A stretch of 20,596 nucleotides of DNA from JBFEUI01 sp041547565 (GTDB taxonomy: Bacteria; Pseudomonadota; Gammaproteobacteria; Thiohalomonadales; Thiohalomonadaceae), in NCBI GenBank assembly GCA_041547565.1, contig JBFEUI010000043.1, positions 1-20,596 of the forward strand. Reading direction: 5' to 3'. Positions 1 to 8,269 of the stretch are shown here, piece by piece. The notes under the pieces were generated by a model, which worked only from the letters and a program-made list of their open reading frames with translations, had not been told where the DNA came from and did not search any database. The position numbers and the translations under genes are program-made. The first letter of the stretch is position 1, and the number at the start of each line of letters is the position of its first letter.

Positions 1-33
1 CGAGGTGAATACCCCTCCACTCCCCCGTGCCAA

Positions 34-62
34 TTGAATAGTGACCCTCTGGGCAGTATACT
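34..62 (+). promoter_or_regulatory. sigma70-like promoter of gltBD
   Basis: A -35 hexamer TTGAAT (34-39; 4 of 6 consensus bases) and a -10 hexamer TATACT (57-62; 5 of 6) are separated by exactly 17 nt. The predicted transcription start is near 69, leaving a leader of about 80 nt before the gltB start. The -10 lies inside a perfect 12-bp palindrome, GCAGTATACTGC (53-64), which could be an operator or chance. Seen in sequence; function inferred. Confidence 0.6.
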
Positions 63-150
63 GCTGTGCCATTTTGCCCATCGTTTAGCGAAGCCATGCT
101 GAACAAATGGACATTTGCCCCGAACTTAACGCAACAAGCAGCTTTCAACC

Positions 151-3100
151 GTGAATGCGAAAAACAAAACATTATCAGTGAACGGGCTTTATCGCCCCGA
201 GTTTGAAAAGGACAACTGCGGTTTCGGTCTCATCGCCCACATGGACGGTGCGACCTCCCACTGGCTGGTGAGCACCGCTATTGAAGCCCTCAACCGTATG
301 ACCCACCGTGGTGCCATTGCCGCCGACGGCAAGACCGGTGACGGTTGCGGCCTGTTGATGAAAAAGCCCGATGGCTTTCTGCGCGCGGTTGCCGCTGATG
401 CCGGCATCGAGCTGGCTGGCGATTACGGTGTGGGCGTGGTTTTCCTCGACCATAGCGATGCCAATCGCGCCCAGGCTGCGCGCCAGTGCCTGAGCGAAGA
501 GGTTGAAAAAGAGGGCCTGACGGTTGCCGGCTGGCGCGAGGTCCCGACCAACCCGGAGGCCTGTGGTGAATCGGCACGCCAGACCATGCCCACCATCGAG
601 CAGGTCTTTGTGAACCGACCGGACGGGATGGATGGTGTGGACTTTGAGCGCCACCTGTTCATCGCCCGGCGCCGTGCCGAGAAGGCGCTGGCGGCGGCCG
701 GTGATGACGTGTTCTATATACCGACCTTCTCAGCCAATGTGGTCTCCTATAAAGGTATGGTGATGCCGGAGTTCCTGCCGGTGTTCTACCCTGACCTGGG
801 CGATGAGCGTATGGAGTCGACCATCTGCGTGTTCCACCAGCGCTTTGCCACCAATACCCTGCCCCAGTGGCGCCTGGCGCAGCCGTTCCGCTACCTGGCG
901 CACAACGGCGAGATCAATACCATTCGCGGCAACCGCAACTGGGCGCGTGCCCGCTCCTACACCTTTGCCACCGACAAGATCCCCAACATGGACGATATCC
1001 GCCCCTGGGTATCGATGGAGGGGTCCGACTCCTCCAGCCTCGACAATATGCTGGAGGCGCTGCTGGCGGGCGGCATGGATGTCTTCCGCGCCATGCGCCT
1101 GCTGATTCCGCCGGCCTGGCAGAATGTGGCCGATATGGCACCGGAGCTGCGCGCCTTCTATGAGTACAACTCCATGCACATGGAGCCATGGGACGGACCG
1201 GCCGGTATCGTACTGACAGACGGTCGCTTTGCCGCCTGTTCCCTGGACCGCAACGGCCTGCGTCCGGCGCGCTATGTCATCACCAAGCCCGGTGGCGGCG
1301 AAGTGGCCGAGGGCGATTACAGCGGTTGTGTCATTACCCTCGCCTCTGAGATCGGGGTTTACGATTACGACCCCGCCGAGGTAGTGAGAAAAGGGCGCCT
1401 GAAGCCGGGCCAGATGCTCGCCTCCGATACCGAGACCGGACAGCTGATCCTGCCCGATGATGTCGATCAGCGGCTGATGAATGCCCAGCCCTACAAGGAG
1501 TGGATGAAGAACGCCAGCCATCTGCAGTCGGTGCTGGAGGGCGATCCGCTGACCGATATACCGATGGAGAAAGAGGAGCTGGCCACCTACCAGAAGCTGT
1601 TCCAACTCAGTTTCGAGGAGCGCGACCAGATCCTGCGTGTGCTGGCAGAGGGCGGCCAGGAGGCGACCGGCTCGATGGGCGACGATGCCCCCTTCCCGGT
1701 CATGTCGCACAAGGTGCGTTCGGTCTACGACAACTTCCGCCAGCAGTTTGCCCAGGTGACCAATCCGCCGATCGATCCGATCCGCGAGCAGGTGGTGATG
1801 TCGCTGGAGACGCTGCTGGGACGTGAGAAGAACCTGTTTGATGAGACACCGGAACACGCGGCGCGCCTGATTGCCGATTCACCGGTGCTCTCCGAGGGCA
1901 AGTTCCGCCAGTTGCTGGGCTACACCGAGGGTGAGTTTGCCCACGAGGTCATCGATCTCAACTATCCGCTCGACTTCGGCCTGAAAAAGGCGATCGAGGA
2001 TATCTGCGACAAGGCCATTGCCGCCGTGCGCAGCGGCAAGACGGTGCTTATTCTGTCCGACCGCAACATCGCCCAGGATACCGCTCCCGTGCATGCGGCA
2101 CTGGCAACCGGTGCCGTCCATCATCACCTGATTACAGAGGGTGAGCGTTGTAACGCCAATATCGTGGTGCAGACGGCGACGGCCCGTGACCCCCACCACT
2201 TTGCGGTGCTGCTCGGTTACGGCGCCACGGCGATCTATCCCTATCTGGCCTACGAGGCGATCAACGATATGGTCGATAGTGGTGAGATAGTCGAGCAGGA
2301 TACCTTCAAGCTGGCCGAGAATTACCGCAAGGGCATCAACAAGGGCATGTATAAGGTGATGTCCAAAATGGGCATCTCCTCGGTATCCAGTTACCGCGGC
2401 GCCCAGCTGTTCGAGATTGTTGGCCTGCATGATGATGTGGTGGAGCTGTGCTTCCGCGCCACCACCAGCCGCATCCAGGGTGCCGATTTTGCGGATCTGG
2501 AAGAGGACGGTAAACAACTGGCAAAACTCGCCTGGAATCCGCGCAAGGCCATCGATCAGGGTGGCCTGCTCAAGTATGTCAGCGGTGGCGAGCGCCACGC
2601 CTACAACCCGGATGTGGTGCAGGCAATCCACAAGGCGGTCCACAGCGGCGACTACAATGACTACCTGGCCTTTGCCAGCCTGGTCAATGACCGTGCCCCG
2701 CTGTCACTGCGTGACCTGCTGAAGCTGCGCGAGGATATCGAACCCGTCTCCATCGATGAGGTCGAGCCGGAAGAGGCGTTGTTCAAACGCTTTGACACCG
2801 CAGCCATGTCGCTCGGTGCGCTGTCGCCCGAGGCGCACGAGGCGCTGGCGGTGGCCATGAACCGTCTCGGCGGTCGCTCCAACTCCGGTGAGGGCGGTGA
2901 GGACCCCAAACGCTACGTCGACAAGAGCCGCTTCTCCAAGATCAAGCAGGTCGCCTCGGGCCGCTTCGGTGTCACGCCGGGTTACCTGGTCAACGCCGAG
3001 GTGCTGCAGATCAAGGTGGCACAGGGTGCCAAGCCCGGTGAAGGCGGCCAGTTGCCCGGCCATAAGGTAAACGACATGATCGCCCGCCTGCGCTATACAC

Positions 3101-4668
3101 GCCCGGGCGTGCCGCTGATCTCGCCGCCGCCGCACCACGATATCTATTCCATCGAGGACCTGGCGCAGCTGATCTTTGATCTCAAGCAGGTCAACCCTGA
3201 CGCGCTGGTCTCGGTGAAGCTGGTGGCTGAGCCGGGTGTCGGCACCATCGCCGCCGGCGTGGCCAAGGCCTATGCCGACCTGATCACCATCTCCGGCTTT
3301 GACGGCGGTACTGCCGCCTCGCCCATCACCTCGGTCAAGTACGCCGGCTCGCCCTGGGAACTGGGCCTGTCCGAGACCCACCAGGTGCTGCGCATGAACG
3401 ACCTGCGCGGCAAGGTGCGGGTGCAGACCGACGGCGGTCTGAAGACCGGCCTGGATGTGGTCAAGGCCGCGATACTCGGTGCCGAGTCGTTCGGTTTTGG
3501 CACCATGCCGATGGTGGTACTGGGCTGCAAGTACCTGCGCATCTGCCACCTCAACAACTGCGCCACCGGCATTGCCACCCAGCACGATGTGCTGCGTGCC
3601 AAGCACTACAAGGGCTCGCCGGAACTGGTGATCAACTACTTCCGTTTCGTGGCTCGCGAGGTGCGCGAGTGGATGGCGAAGCTGGGTGTGTGCACCCTCG
3701 AGGAGCTGATTGGCCGTACCGACCTGCTGGAGATCCTGCCCGGTGAAACCGCCAGGCAGCGCAAGCTCGACCTGACACCGGTGCTCTCCCAGGAGGGGCT
3801 GACGGGTGATGAGCCGCAGTGCTGCATTGCCGAGCGCAATGTGCCGTTTGACGAGGGCAGGCTGGCCGAACAGATGGTGGCGGCTACTGCCGATGCCATA
3901 GCCAACAAGTCAGGCGGTGAGTTCAGCTTTACCCTGAAGAACGTCAACCGCTCCATCGGAGCCCGTGTCTCCGGCGAGATCGCACGCCGTTACGATAATC
4001 TCGGCATGGAAGAGGCTCCTATCACCATGCGCCTGACCGGCACCGCGGGTCAGAGCTTCGGTGTGTGGAATGCCGGTGGCCTGAATATGTATCTGGAAGG
4101 TGATGCCAACGATTACGTGGGCAAGGGCATGGCCGGCGGCAAGCTGGTGATCTACCCGCCGGCGGGCAGCCGCTTTAACAGCTGGGAGAATGCCATTATC
4201 GGCAACACCTGCCTTTACGGCGCCACCGGCGGCAAGCTGTTCGCTTCCGGCATGGCCGGTGAGCGATTCGGTGTGCGCAACTCCGGCGCCCATGCCGTGA
4301 TCGAGGCGGCTGGTGACCACTGCGGCGAGTACATGACCGGCGGTGTCATCACCGTGCTGGGACCGACCGGGGTCAACTTCGGTGCCGGCATGACCGGCGG
4401 CTTTGCGTTTGTGCTCGATGAGGAGAACAAGTTCGCTGACCGCTGTAATGCCGACGTGGATTTCCACCGCATCAACACCGAGTCGACCGAGGCGCATCGC
4501 AACTACCTCAAGGGCATGATCGAGGAGTTCGTGGCCGAGACCGGCAGTGACTACGGCAGGAAGATCCTCGACAACTTCGAGGATTACATTGGCAGGTTCT
4601 GGCTGGTCAAGCCGAAGGCGGCTGAACTGGAGACTCTGCTTGAGGTGATGCTGGAGCGCGCAGCGTAA
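151..4668 (+). CDS. gltB: glutamate synthase [NADPH] large (alpha) subunit
   Basis: GltB takes ammonia from glutamine and channels it to 2-oxoglutarate, making glutamate with electrons supplied by GltD; it acts in the cytoplasm as a GltB-GltD complex. The 1505-residue length is normal for the family. Domain order: N-terminal class II amidotransferase starting at the nucleophile Cys23 in D-N-C-G-F-G-L-I (so a 22-residue propeptide), a central domain to about 770, the FMN-binding synthase domain (about 820-1200) and a GXGXG beta-helix at the C-terminus. The 3Fe-4S ligands are Cys1126, Cys1132 and Cys1137, spaced C-x5-C-x4-C. The GTG at 151 is the first start after an in-frame TAA at 127-129, although no clear Shine-Dalgarno precedes it. 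gltD follows 81 nt downstream, so the two are probably one transcript. Confidence 0.97.
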   Translation: MNAKNKTLSVNGLYRPEFEKDNCGFGLIAHMDGATSHWLVSTAIEALNRMTHRGAIAADGKTGDGCGLLMKKPDGFLRAVAADAGIELAGDYGVGVVFLDHSDANRAQAARQCLSEEVEKEGLTVAGWREVPTNPEACGESARQTMPTIEQVFVNRPDGMDGVDFERHLFIARRRAEKALAAAGDDVFYIPTFSANVVSYKGMVMPEFLPVFYPDLGDERMESTICVFHQRFATNTLPQWRLAQPFRYLAHNGEINTIRGNRNWARARSYTFATDKIPNMDDIRPWVSMEGSDSSSLDNMLEALLAGGMDVFRAMRLLIPPAWQNVADMAPELRAFYEYNSMHMEPWDGPAGIVLTDGRFAACSLDRNGLRPARYVITKPGGGEVAEGDYSGCVITLASEIGVYDYDPAEVVRKGRLKPGQMLASDTETGQLILPDDVDQRLMNAQPYKEWMKNASHLQSVLEGDPLTDIPMEKEELATYQKLFQLSFEERDQILRVLAEGGQEATGSMGDDAPFPVMSHKVRSVYDNFRQQFAQVTNPPIDPIREQVVMSLETLLGREKNLFDETPEHAARLIADSPVLSEGKFRQLLGYTEGEFAHEVIDLNYPLDFGLKKAIEDICDKAIAAVRSGKTVLILSDRNIAQDTAPVHAALATGAVHHHLITEGERCNANIVVQTATARDPHHFAVLLGYGATAIYPYLAYEAINDMVDSGEIVEQDTFKLAENYRKGINKGMYKVMSKMGISSVSSYRGAQLFEIVGLHDDVVELCFRATTSRIQGADFADLEEDGKQLAKLAWNPRKAIDQGGLLKYVSGGERHAYNPDVVQAIHKAVHSGDYNDYLAFASLVNDRAPLSLRDLLKLREDIEPVSIDEVEPEEALFKRFDTAAMSLGALSPEAHEALAVAMNRLGGRSNSGEGGEDPKRYVDKSRFSKIKQVASGRFGVTPGYLVNAEVLQIKVAQGAKPGEGGQLPGHKVNDMIARLRYTRPGVPLISPPPHHDIYSIEDLAQLIFDLKQVNPDALVSVKLVAEPGVGTIAAGVAKAYADLITISGFDGGTAASPITSVKYAGSPWELGLSETHQVLRMNDLRGKVRVQTDGGLKTGLDVVKAAILGAESFGFGTMPMVVLGCKYLRICHLNNCATGIATQHDVLRAKHYKGSPELVINYFRFVAREVREWMAKLGVCTLEELIGRTDLLEILPGETARQRKLDLTPVLSQEGLTGDEPQCCIAERNVPFDEGRLAEQMVAATADAIANKSGGEFSFTLKNVNRSIGARVSGEIARRYDNLGMEEAPITMRLTGTAGQSFGVWNAGGLNMYLEGDANDYVGKGMAGGKLVIYPPAGSRFNSWENAIIGNTCLYGATGGKLFASGMAGERFGVRNSGAHAVIEAAGDHCGEYMTGGVITVLGPTGVNFGAGMTGGFAFVLDEENKFADRCNADVDFHRINTESTEAHRNYLKGMIEEFVAETGSDYGRKILDNFEDYIGRFWLVKPKAAELETLLEVMLERAA

Positions 4669-4674
4669 CATGCG

Positions 4675-4727
4675 GGCGGGTTTCTGCCCGCCATGGACAA
4701 CACGATAGGGCGGCCTGGTAGGCCGCC
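4675..4727 (+). repeat. two tandem hairpins in the gltB-gltD spacer
   Basis: Hairpin one pairs GGCGGG (4675-4680) with CCCGCC (4687-4692) across a 6-nt loop. Hairpin two pairs GGCGGCC (4709-4715) with GGCCGCC (4721-4727) across a 5-nt loop, a perfect 7-bp stem. Neither is followed by a U-tract, so they are unlikely to be intrinsic terminators. Intercistronic GC hairpins of this sort often stabilise the upstream mRNA or are REP-type repeats; which applies here is not decidable from one copy. Confidence 0.55.
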
Positions 4728-4749
4728 GTCGGACTGATGGTAAGCAACC

Positions 4750-6162
4750 GTGAGTAAAAAGAACGTACTACAGTTTTTGGACATCCCGCGTCAGGACCCG
4801 GAGAAAAAGTCGGCGGATGCGCGGATAAAAGAGTATGCCGAGATCTACGGTAACTTCGATGCGGAGACCGCCGGCTACCAGGCCGGCCGTTGCCTGCACT
4901 GCGGCAATCCCTACTGTTCCTGGAAGTGCCCGGTGCACAACTATATTCCCAACTGGTTGCAACTGATCAACGAGGGAAACATCGAAGAGGCTGTTGAGCT
5001 TTCGCACCGTACCAACTCCTTGCCCGAGATCACCGGGCGTGTCTGTCCGCAGGACCGTCTGTGCGAGGGTGCCTGTACCCTGAATGACGGCCTGGGTGCC
5101 GTGACCATCGGTACCGTTGAGCGCTATATCTCGGATACCGCCTTTGACATGGGTTGGAAACCCGACCTGTCCAGGGTCGAGCAGACAGGAAGGAAAGTGG
5201 CCGTTGTGGGTGCCGGTCCGGCCGGTTTGGCCTGCGCCGATGTGCTGACGCGCAACGGCGTCAAGGTGACCGTGTTTGACCGCCATCCTGAGATCGGCGG
5301 TCTGCTGTTCTTCGGCATTCCCGAGTTCAAGCTGGAAAAATCGGTGGTCACGCGTCGTCGTAAAATCTTTGAACAGATGGGTATCGAGTTTGTGCTGAAT
5401 ACCGAGGTTGGTAAGGACAGAGCCTTCCAGGAACTGCTCGATGAGTACGACGCGGTGTTCCTTGGTATGGGTACCTACAACTACATGCAGGCGGGTATTC
5501 CCGGTGAGGACCTGCCGGGTGTCTACCCGGCGCTTGATTTTCTCATCTCCAACGTCAACAACTGTCATGGGTTCGAGAAGCAGCCGGCCGATTTCATCAA
5601 TATGAACGGCAAGCGGGTAGTGGTGCTCGGCGGCGGGGATACCGCCATGGACTGCAATCGTACCTCGATTCGCCAGGGTGCCGCCTCGGTAACCTGTGCC
5701 TACCGTCGTGATGAGGCCAATATGCCCGGTTCCAGGAAAGAGGTGGCCAACGCCAGGGAGGAGGGCGTGCAGTTCCTGTGGAACCGCCAGCAGGTGGAGA
5801 TTGTCGGTGACGGCAAGGTTGAGGGCATCAAACTGGTGACCACACAGCTCGGTGAGCCCGACGAGCGCGGCCGCCGCCGTCCCGAGCCGGTTGCCGGCTC
5901 CGAGGAGGTGGTACCGGCCGATGCGGTGATCATCGCCTTCGGCTTTCGTCCCAGCCCGCAGCCCTGGTTTAGCGATTTTGGCATTGATACCGATGAGCGT
6001 GGCCGCGTGGTGGCTCCGGACAACGGCCGGTTCAAGTACCAGACGACCAATGAGAAGATCTTTGCCGGCGGTGATATGGTGCGCGGTTCCGACCTGGTGG
6101 TCACCGCCATCTGGGAAGGGCGTCAGGCGGCTGAAGGCATCCTCGATTTTCTTGATGTTTGA
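4750..6162 (+). CDS. gltD: glutamate synthase [NADPH] small (beta) subunit
   Basis: GltD oxidises NADPH on FAD and passes electrons through iron-sulfur centres to GltB. The N-terminal region has Cys48, 51, 56 and 60 (C-x2-C-x4-C-x3-C) and Cys99, 105 and 109, the two 4Fe-4S cluster sets. An FAD dinucleotide fold G-A-G-P-A-G lies at 154-159 and the NADPH fold G-G-G-D-T-A-M-D at 294-301. The C-terminal A-G-G-D-M segment near 439-443 closes the FAD site. At 470 residues it is full length. GTG at 4750 is the start because the protein then opens with the usual short helix before the first cysteine set; its ribosome site is weak. It lies directly behind gltB, as expected for a two-subunit enzyme. 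Confidence 0.97.
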   Translation: MSKKNVLQFLDIPRQDPEKKSADARIKEYAEIYGNFDAETAGYQAGRCLHCGNPYCSWKCPVHNYIPNWLQLINEGNIEEAVELSHRTNSLPEITGRVCPQDRLCEGACTLNDGLGAVTIGTVERYISDTAFDMGWKPDLSRVEQTGRKVAVVGAGPAGLACADVLTRNGVKVTVFDRHPEIGGLLFFGIPEFKLEKSVVTRRRKIFEQMGIEFVLNTEVGKDRAFQELLDEYDAVFLGMGTYNYMQAGIPGEDLPGVYPALDFLISNVNNCHGFEKQPADFINMNGKRVVVLGGGDTAMDCNRTSIRQGAASVTCAYRRDEANMPGSRKEVANAREEGVQFLWNRQQVEIVGDGKVEGIKLVTTQLGEPDERGRRRPEPVAGSEEVVPADAVIIAFGFRPSPQPWFSDFGIDTDERGRVVAPDNGRFKYQTTNEKIFAGGDMVRGSDLVVTAIWEGRQAAEGILDFLDV

Positions 6163-6169
6163 GTTGGGA

Positions 6170-6330
6170 ACGCAAAACACGTAAAGACACGAAAACGCAA
6201 AGGATGGCTTGTTTGTAATCGAAAGGCTTCGAAGTAAAGGGGCTGGTCGAAAGCACCAAGTCCAAACGGTTCCCAGGGGGTACTGTAAATCCAGATAGAT
6301 CTTCGCGGTCTCAGCGTCTTCGCGATCTCG
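6170..6330. repeat. degenerate CGCAAAG-type inverted repeat between gltD and hemE
   Basis: The left part (6171-6203) is built from short purine-rich words such as CGCAAAA, ACGTAAAGAC and CGCAAAGG. The right part (6301-6330) read on the - strand carries the same kind of words, CGCGAAGACGC and CCGCGAAG, so the two ends face each other. This looks like a decayed non-coding repeat element occupying most of the 204-nt spacer. No convincing hemE promoter could be picked out. Seen in sequence; element identity inferred. Confidence 0.4.
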
Positions 6331-6366
6331 GAGTTAACAGCTCCTACGAAAAAAAGAAATAAATAT

Positions 6367-7431
6367 ATGACTGAACTGAAAAACGATCGTTTCCTGCGGG
6401 CCCTGCTGAAAGAGCCGGTTGACTATACGCCGGTATGGATGATGCGTCAGGCGGGCCGCTACCTGCCCGAGTACAAGGCGACCCGCGCCAGGGCCGGCAG
6501 CTTCATGAAGCTGTGCATGAACCCGGAACTGGCCTGCGAGGTGACGATCCAGCCTCTGGATCGCTTCCCCCTGGACGCCGCCATTCTCTTCTCCGATATC
6601 CTGACCGTGCCCGATGCCATGGGACTGGAGCTGCGCTTTGCTGAGGGCGAGGGGCCGATCTTCGACCAGCCGGTACGCACCCAGGCCGATGTGGAACGGC
6701 TGCCGGTCCCCGATCCGGAAGGTGAACTCAAATACGTGATGGATGCGGTGCGCACAATACGGCGCGAGTTGGACGGACGGGTACCACTGATCGGCTTTTC
6801 CGGCAGCCCGTGGACGTTGGCCACCTATATGGTTGAAGGCGGCTCCTCCAAGGAGTACGCCCATGTGAAGGGGATGTTGTTCGATCGCCCCGACCTGATG
6901 CATAAAATGCTGGATACTACCGCACAAGCGGTGACGGCCTACCTCAATGCCCAGATTGCCGCTGGAGCCCAGGCGATTCAGATCTTCGATACCTGGGGCG
7001 GTATGCTCACGCCGCGCGACTACCGGGAATTCTCGCTACGCTACATGCAGCAGATCGTCGATGGGCTGGTGCGCGAGGCCGACGGGCGCAAGGTGCCGGT
7101 CATTATGTTCACCAAGGGTGGTGGCCAGTGGCTGGAGGCGATGGCCGAGACGGGTGTTGATGCACTGGGGCTGGACTGGACCACTGATATCGGCGAAGCC
7201 CGCCGGCGGGTGGGTGACAAGGTCGCCTTGCAGGGGAATATGGACCCGACGGTTCTCTATGCCTCAGCCGAGCGTATCGGGGAAGAGGTTGCCACCATTC
7301 TGGAGAGTTACGGCAGGGGGAGTGGCCATGTCTTTAATCTTGGCCACGGGATTCACCAGCACGTCAATCCGGAGCACGCGGCCGCATTTGTTGAAGCAGT
7401 TCACGCTTTGAGCCGTCCCTACCACGTATAG
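6367..7431 (+). CDS. hemE: uroporphyrinogen-III decarboxylase
   Basis: HemE removes four acetate carboxyls from uroporphyrinogen III to give coproporphyrinogen III, a cytoplasmic step of haem and sirohaem-branch tetrapyrrole synthesis; it needs no cofactor. The N-terminal signature P-V-W-M-M-R-Q-A-G-R-Y-L-P-E-Y (22-36) supplies Arg27 and Arg31. The catalytic Asp77 is in F-S-D-I-L, Tyr154 in L-A-T-Y-M-V-E-G-G, and His327 in the C-terminal L-G-H-G-I motif. The 354-residue length is typical. The ATG at 6367 has only an A-rich upstream stretch, no strong Shine-Dalgarno. It follows gltD with a 204-nt spacer and ends at a clear terminator. The gltD-hemE order is familiar from other gammaproteobacteria. 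Confidence 0.97.
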   Translation: MTELKNDRFLRALLKEPVDYTPVWMMRQAGRYLPEYKATRARAGSFMKLCMNPELACEVTIQPLDRFPLDAAILFSDILTVPDAMGLELRFAEGEGPIFDQPVRTQADVERLPVPDPEGELKYVMDAVRTIRRELDGRVPLIGFSGSPWTLATYMVEGGSSKEYAHVKGMLFDRPDLMHKMLDTTAQAVTAYLNAQIAAGAQAIQIFDTWGGMLTPRDYREFSLRYMQQIVDGLVREADGRKVPVIMFTKGGGQWLEAMAETGVDALGLDWTTDIGEARRRVGDKVALQGNMDPTVLYASAERIGEEVATILESYGRGSGHVFNLGHGIHQHVNPEHAAAFVEAVHALSRPYHV

Positions 7432-7442
7432 TGGGTTATGAG

Positions 7443-7465
7443 CACCTTGATTTTCAAGGTGTTTT
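7443..7465 (+). terminator. rho-independent terminator after hemE
   Basis: A perfect 8-bp stem, CACCTTGA (7443-7450) with TCAAGGTG (7454-7461), has a TTT loop and is followed by TTTT. It begins 11 nt after the hemE stop codon. The two bases before the stem can also pair with the first T residues. Confidence 0.85.
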
Positions 7466-7714
7466 AGGTGGATACTAGTCGCGAGGTGCTGGGTCGGTCC
7501 GCAAAGGAGAACCGGCCTTGAATAGCGGTGCGGTGTTGCTGCTGAAGCCAAGCGCAGCACGGCAACAGCAAAGCAATACGTTGTTGCCCAGTCCCCACAT
7601 TGAGTGTTTGATCCAAAACGTGGTTGGTCCGTATTCACCAGCAACCGATCCGGCTGTACGGTTCTTGCAATTGGTTGCCGGTTTGGTAAATACTGAACGC
7701 TCATACGCAATATT
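7466..7714. other. intergenic region with hairpin potential, no convincing gene
   Basis: I see no credible protein gene here on either strand; the small open frames have low-quality, cysteine-rich or tryptophan-poor translations and no family resemblance. There is a hairpin at 7492-7517 (GGTCGGTCC pairing with GGA and ACCGGCC around a GCAAA loop, one wobble and a 3-nt bulge). The words TGTTGC (7534-7539), GGCAACA (7561-7567) and TGTTGCC (7582-7588) can form two mutually exclusive stems, and GCAACC (7641-7646) can pair with GGTTGC (7673-7678). This may be a small RNA or a decayed repeat. Confidence 0.3.
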
Positions 7715-7756
7715 TTGAGATATATCAATGCCGACCGCTGGTGTGGTGGGTATGAA
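7715..7756 (+). promoter_or_regulatory. FNR/ANR-type class II promoter upstream of the rhodanese pair
   Basis: TTGAG-ATAT-ATCAA at 7715-7728 differs from the FNR/ANR consensus TTGAT-N4-ATCAA at one position. Its centre is 7721.5. A -10-like TATGAA at 7751-7756 (4 of 6) predicts a start near 7763, which puts the site at -41.5, the standard position for class II FNR activation. No -35 hexamer is needed in that arrangement. The leader would then be about 120-130 nt and would begin with a short stem, GCCGC (7762-7766) with GCGGC (7781-7785), around an A-rich loop. Sequence match is direct; regulation by low oxygen is inferred. Confidence 0.5.
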
Positions 7757-7894
7757 GTGAAGCCGCGAAAAAAATAAAAAGCGGCGTGCCTGGCGCATAG
7801 AATAATAACGACACCCACAGCAGTCACTGGTCGGAATTTTTTTCAGTTCACCTTTCGTACGATGGGGTATAAGGAGTTTGATGTGGGAGTAAAA

Positions 7895-8269
7895 ATGTCA
7901 AAAATCGCCTGCAAAGGCGGTGTAATCGTCACCTTGCTTGGTCTCCTGACAGTTCCAGTACAAAGTGTTTTGGCCGACGCCTATCTCGACGCCCTTAACG
8001 CAGAGGCGACCGGAGAGAAATCAACCAACGATGAGTCTGTGTTGCAGTCCGACTGGACGCACAAGAAGCAGAGCCTGAAGTCGCAACTTACCCCGGGTCT
8101 GACCAAGCCGGTATTCGAGGCTGAGTTGAAACACAGTTTTTACGGAAGTTACGTATTTTACAACAAGCTGAATGACGCTAAAAAGGACGCTGTCTATCAG
8201 CACTATAACGAAACGAAAGATATCGAGGCAGTGCGACAGAAGATCATGAGCCTCCTGTCTGGTGAATAA
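7895..8269 (+). CDS. small exported protein of unknown function
   Basis: The product is about 124 residues. It opens with a lysine-containing n-region, a hydrophobic stretch and a V-L-A-D-A-type signal peptidase site, so it is probably periplasmic. The mature part is highly charged, without cysteines, and ends in a compact motif of aromatic and charged residues, F-Y-G-S-Y-V-F-Y then D-A-V-Y-Q-H-Y and D-I-E-A-V-R-Q-K-I, that looks helical. I do not recognise a named family. ATG 7895 has GGGAG 5 nt upstream; an in-frame GTG at 7883 has an even better AAGGAG 6 nt upstream, so the true start may be four codons earlier. Its TAA overlaps the ATG of the rhodanese gene by one base (TAATG), implying translational coupling and shared work. 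Confidence 0.8.
   Translation: MSKIACKGGVIVTLLGLLTVPVQSVLADAYLDALNAEATGEKSTNDESVLQSDWTHKKQSLKSQLTPGLTKPVFEAELKHSFYGSYVFYNKLNDAKKDAVYQHYNETKDIEAVRQKIMSLLSGE

Noticed and set aside
4768..6180. 470-codon open frame antisense to gltD
   Set aside because: It mirrors gltD exactly, which has all expected cofactor motifs; the antisense translation has no recognisable domain. The same holds for long antisense frames over gltB at 730-1857, 1879-2643, 2704-3606 and 3910-4671.
7264..7827. 187- and 107-codon - strand open frames after hemE
   Set aside because: They overlap the hemE 3' end and terminator, have unusual cysteine-rich translations, and lack a ribosome site or family resemblance.
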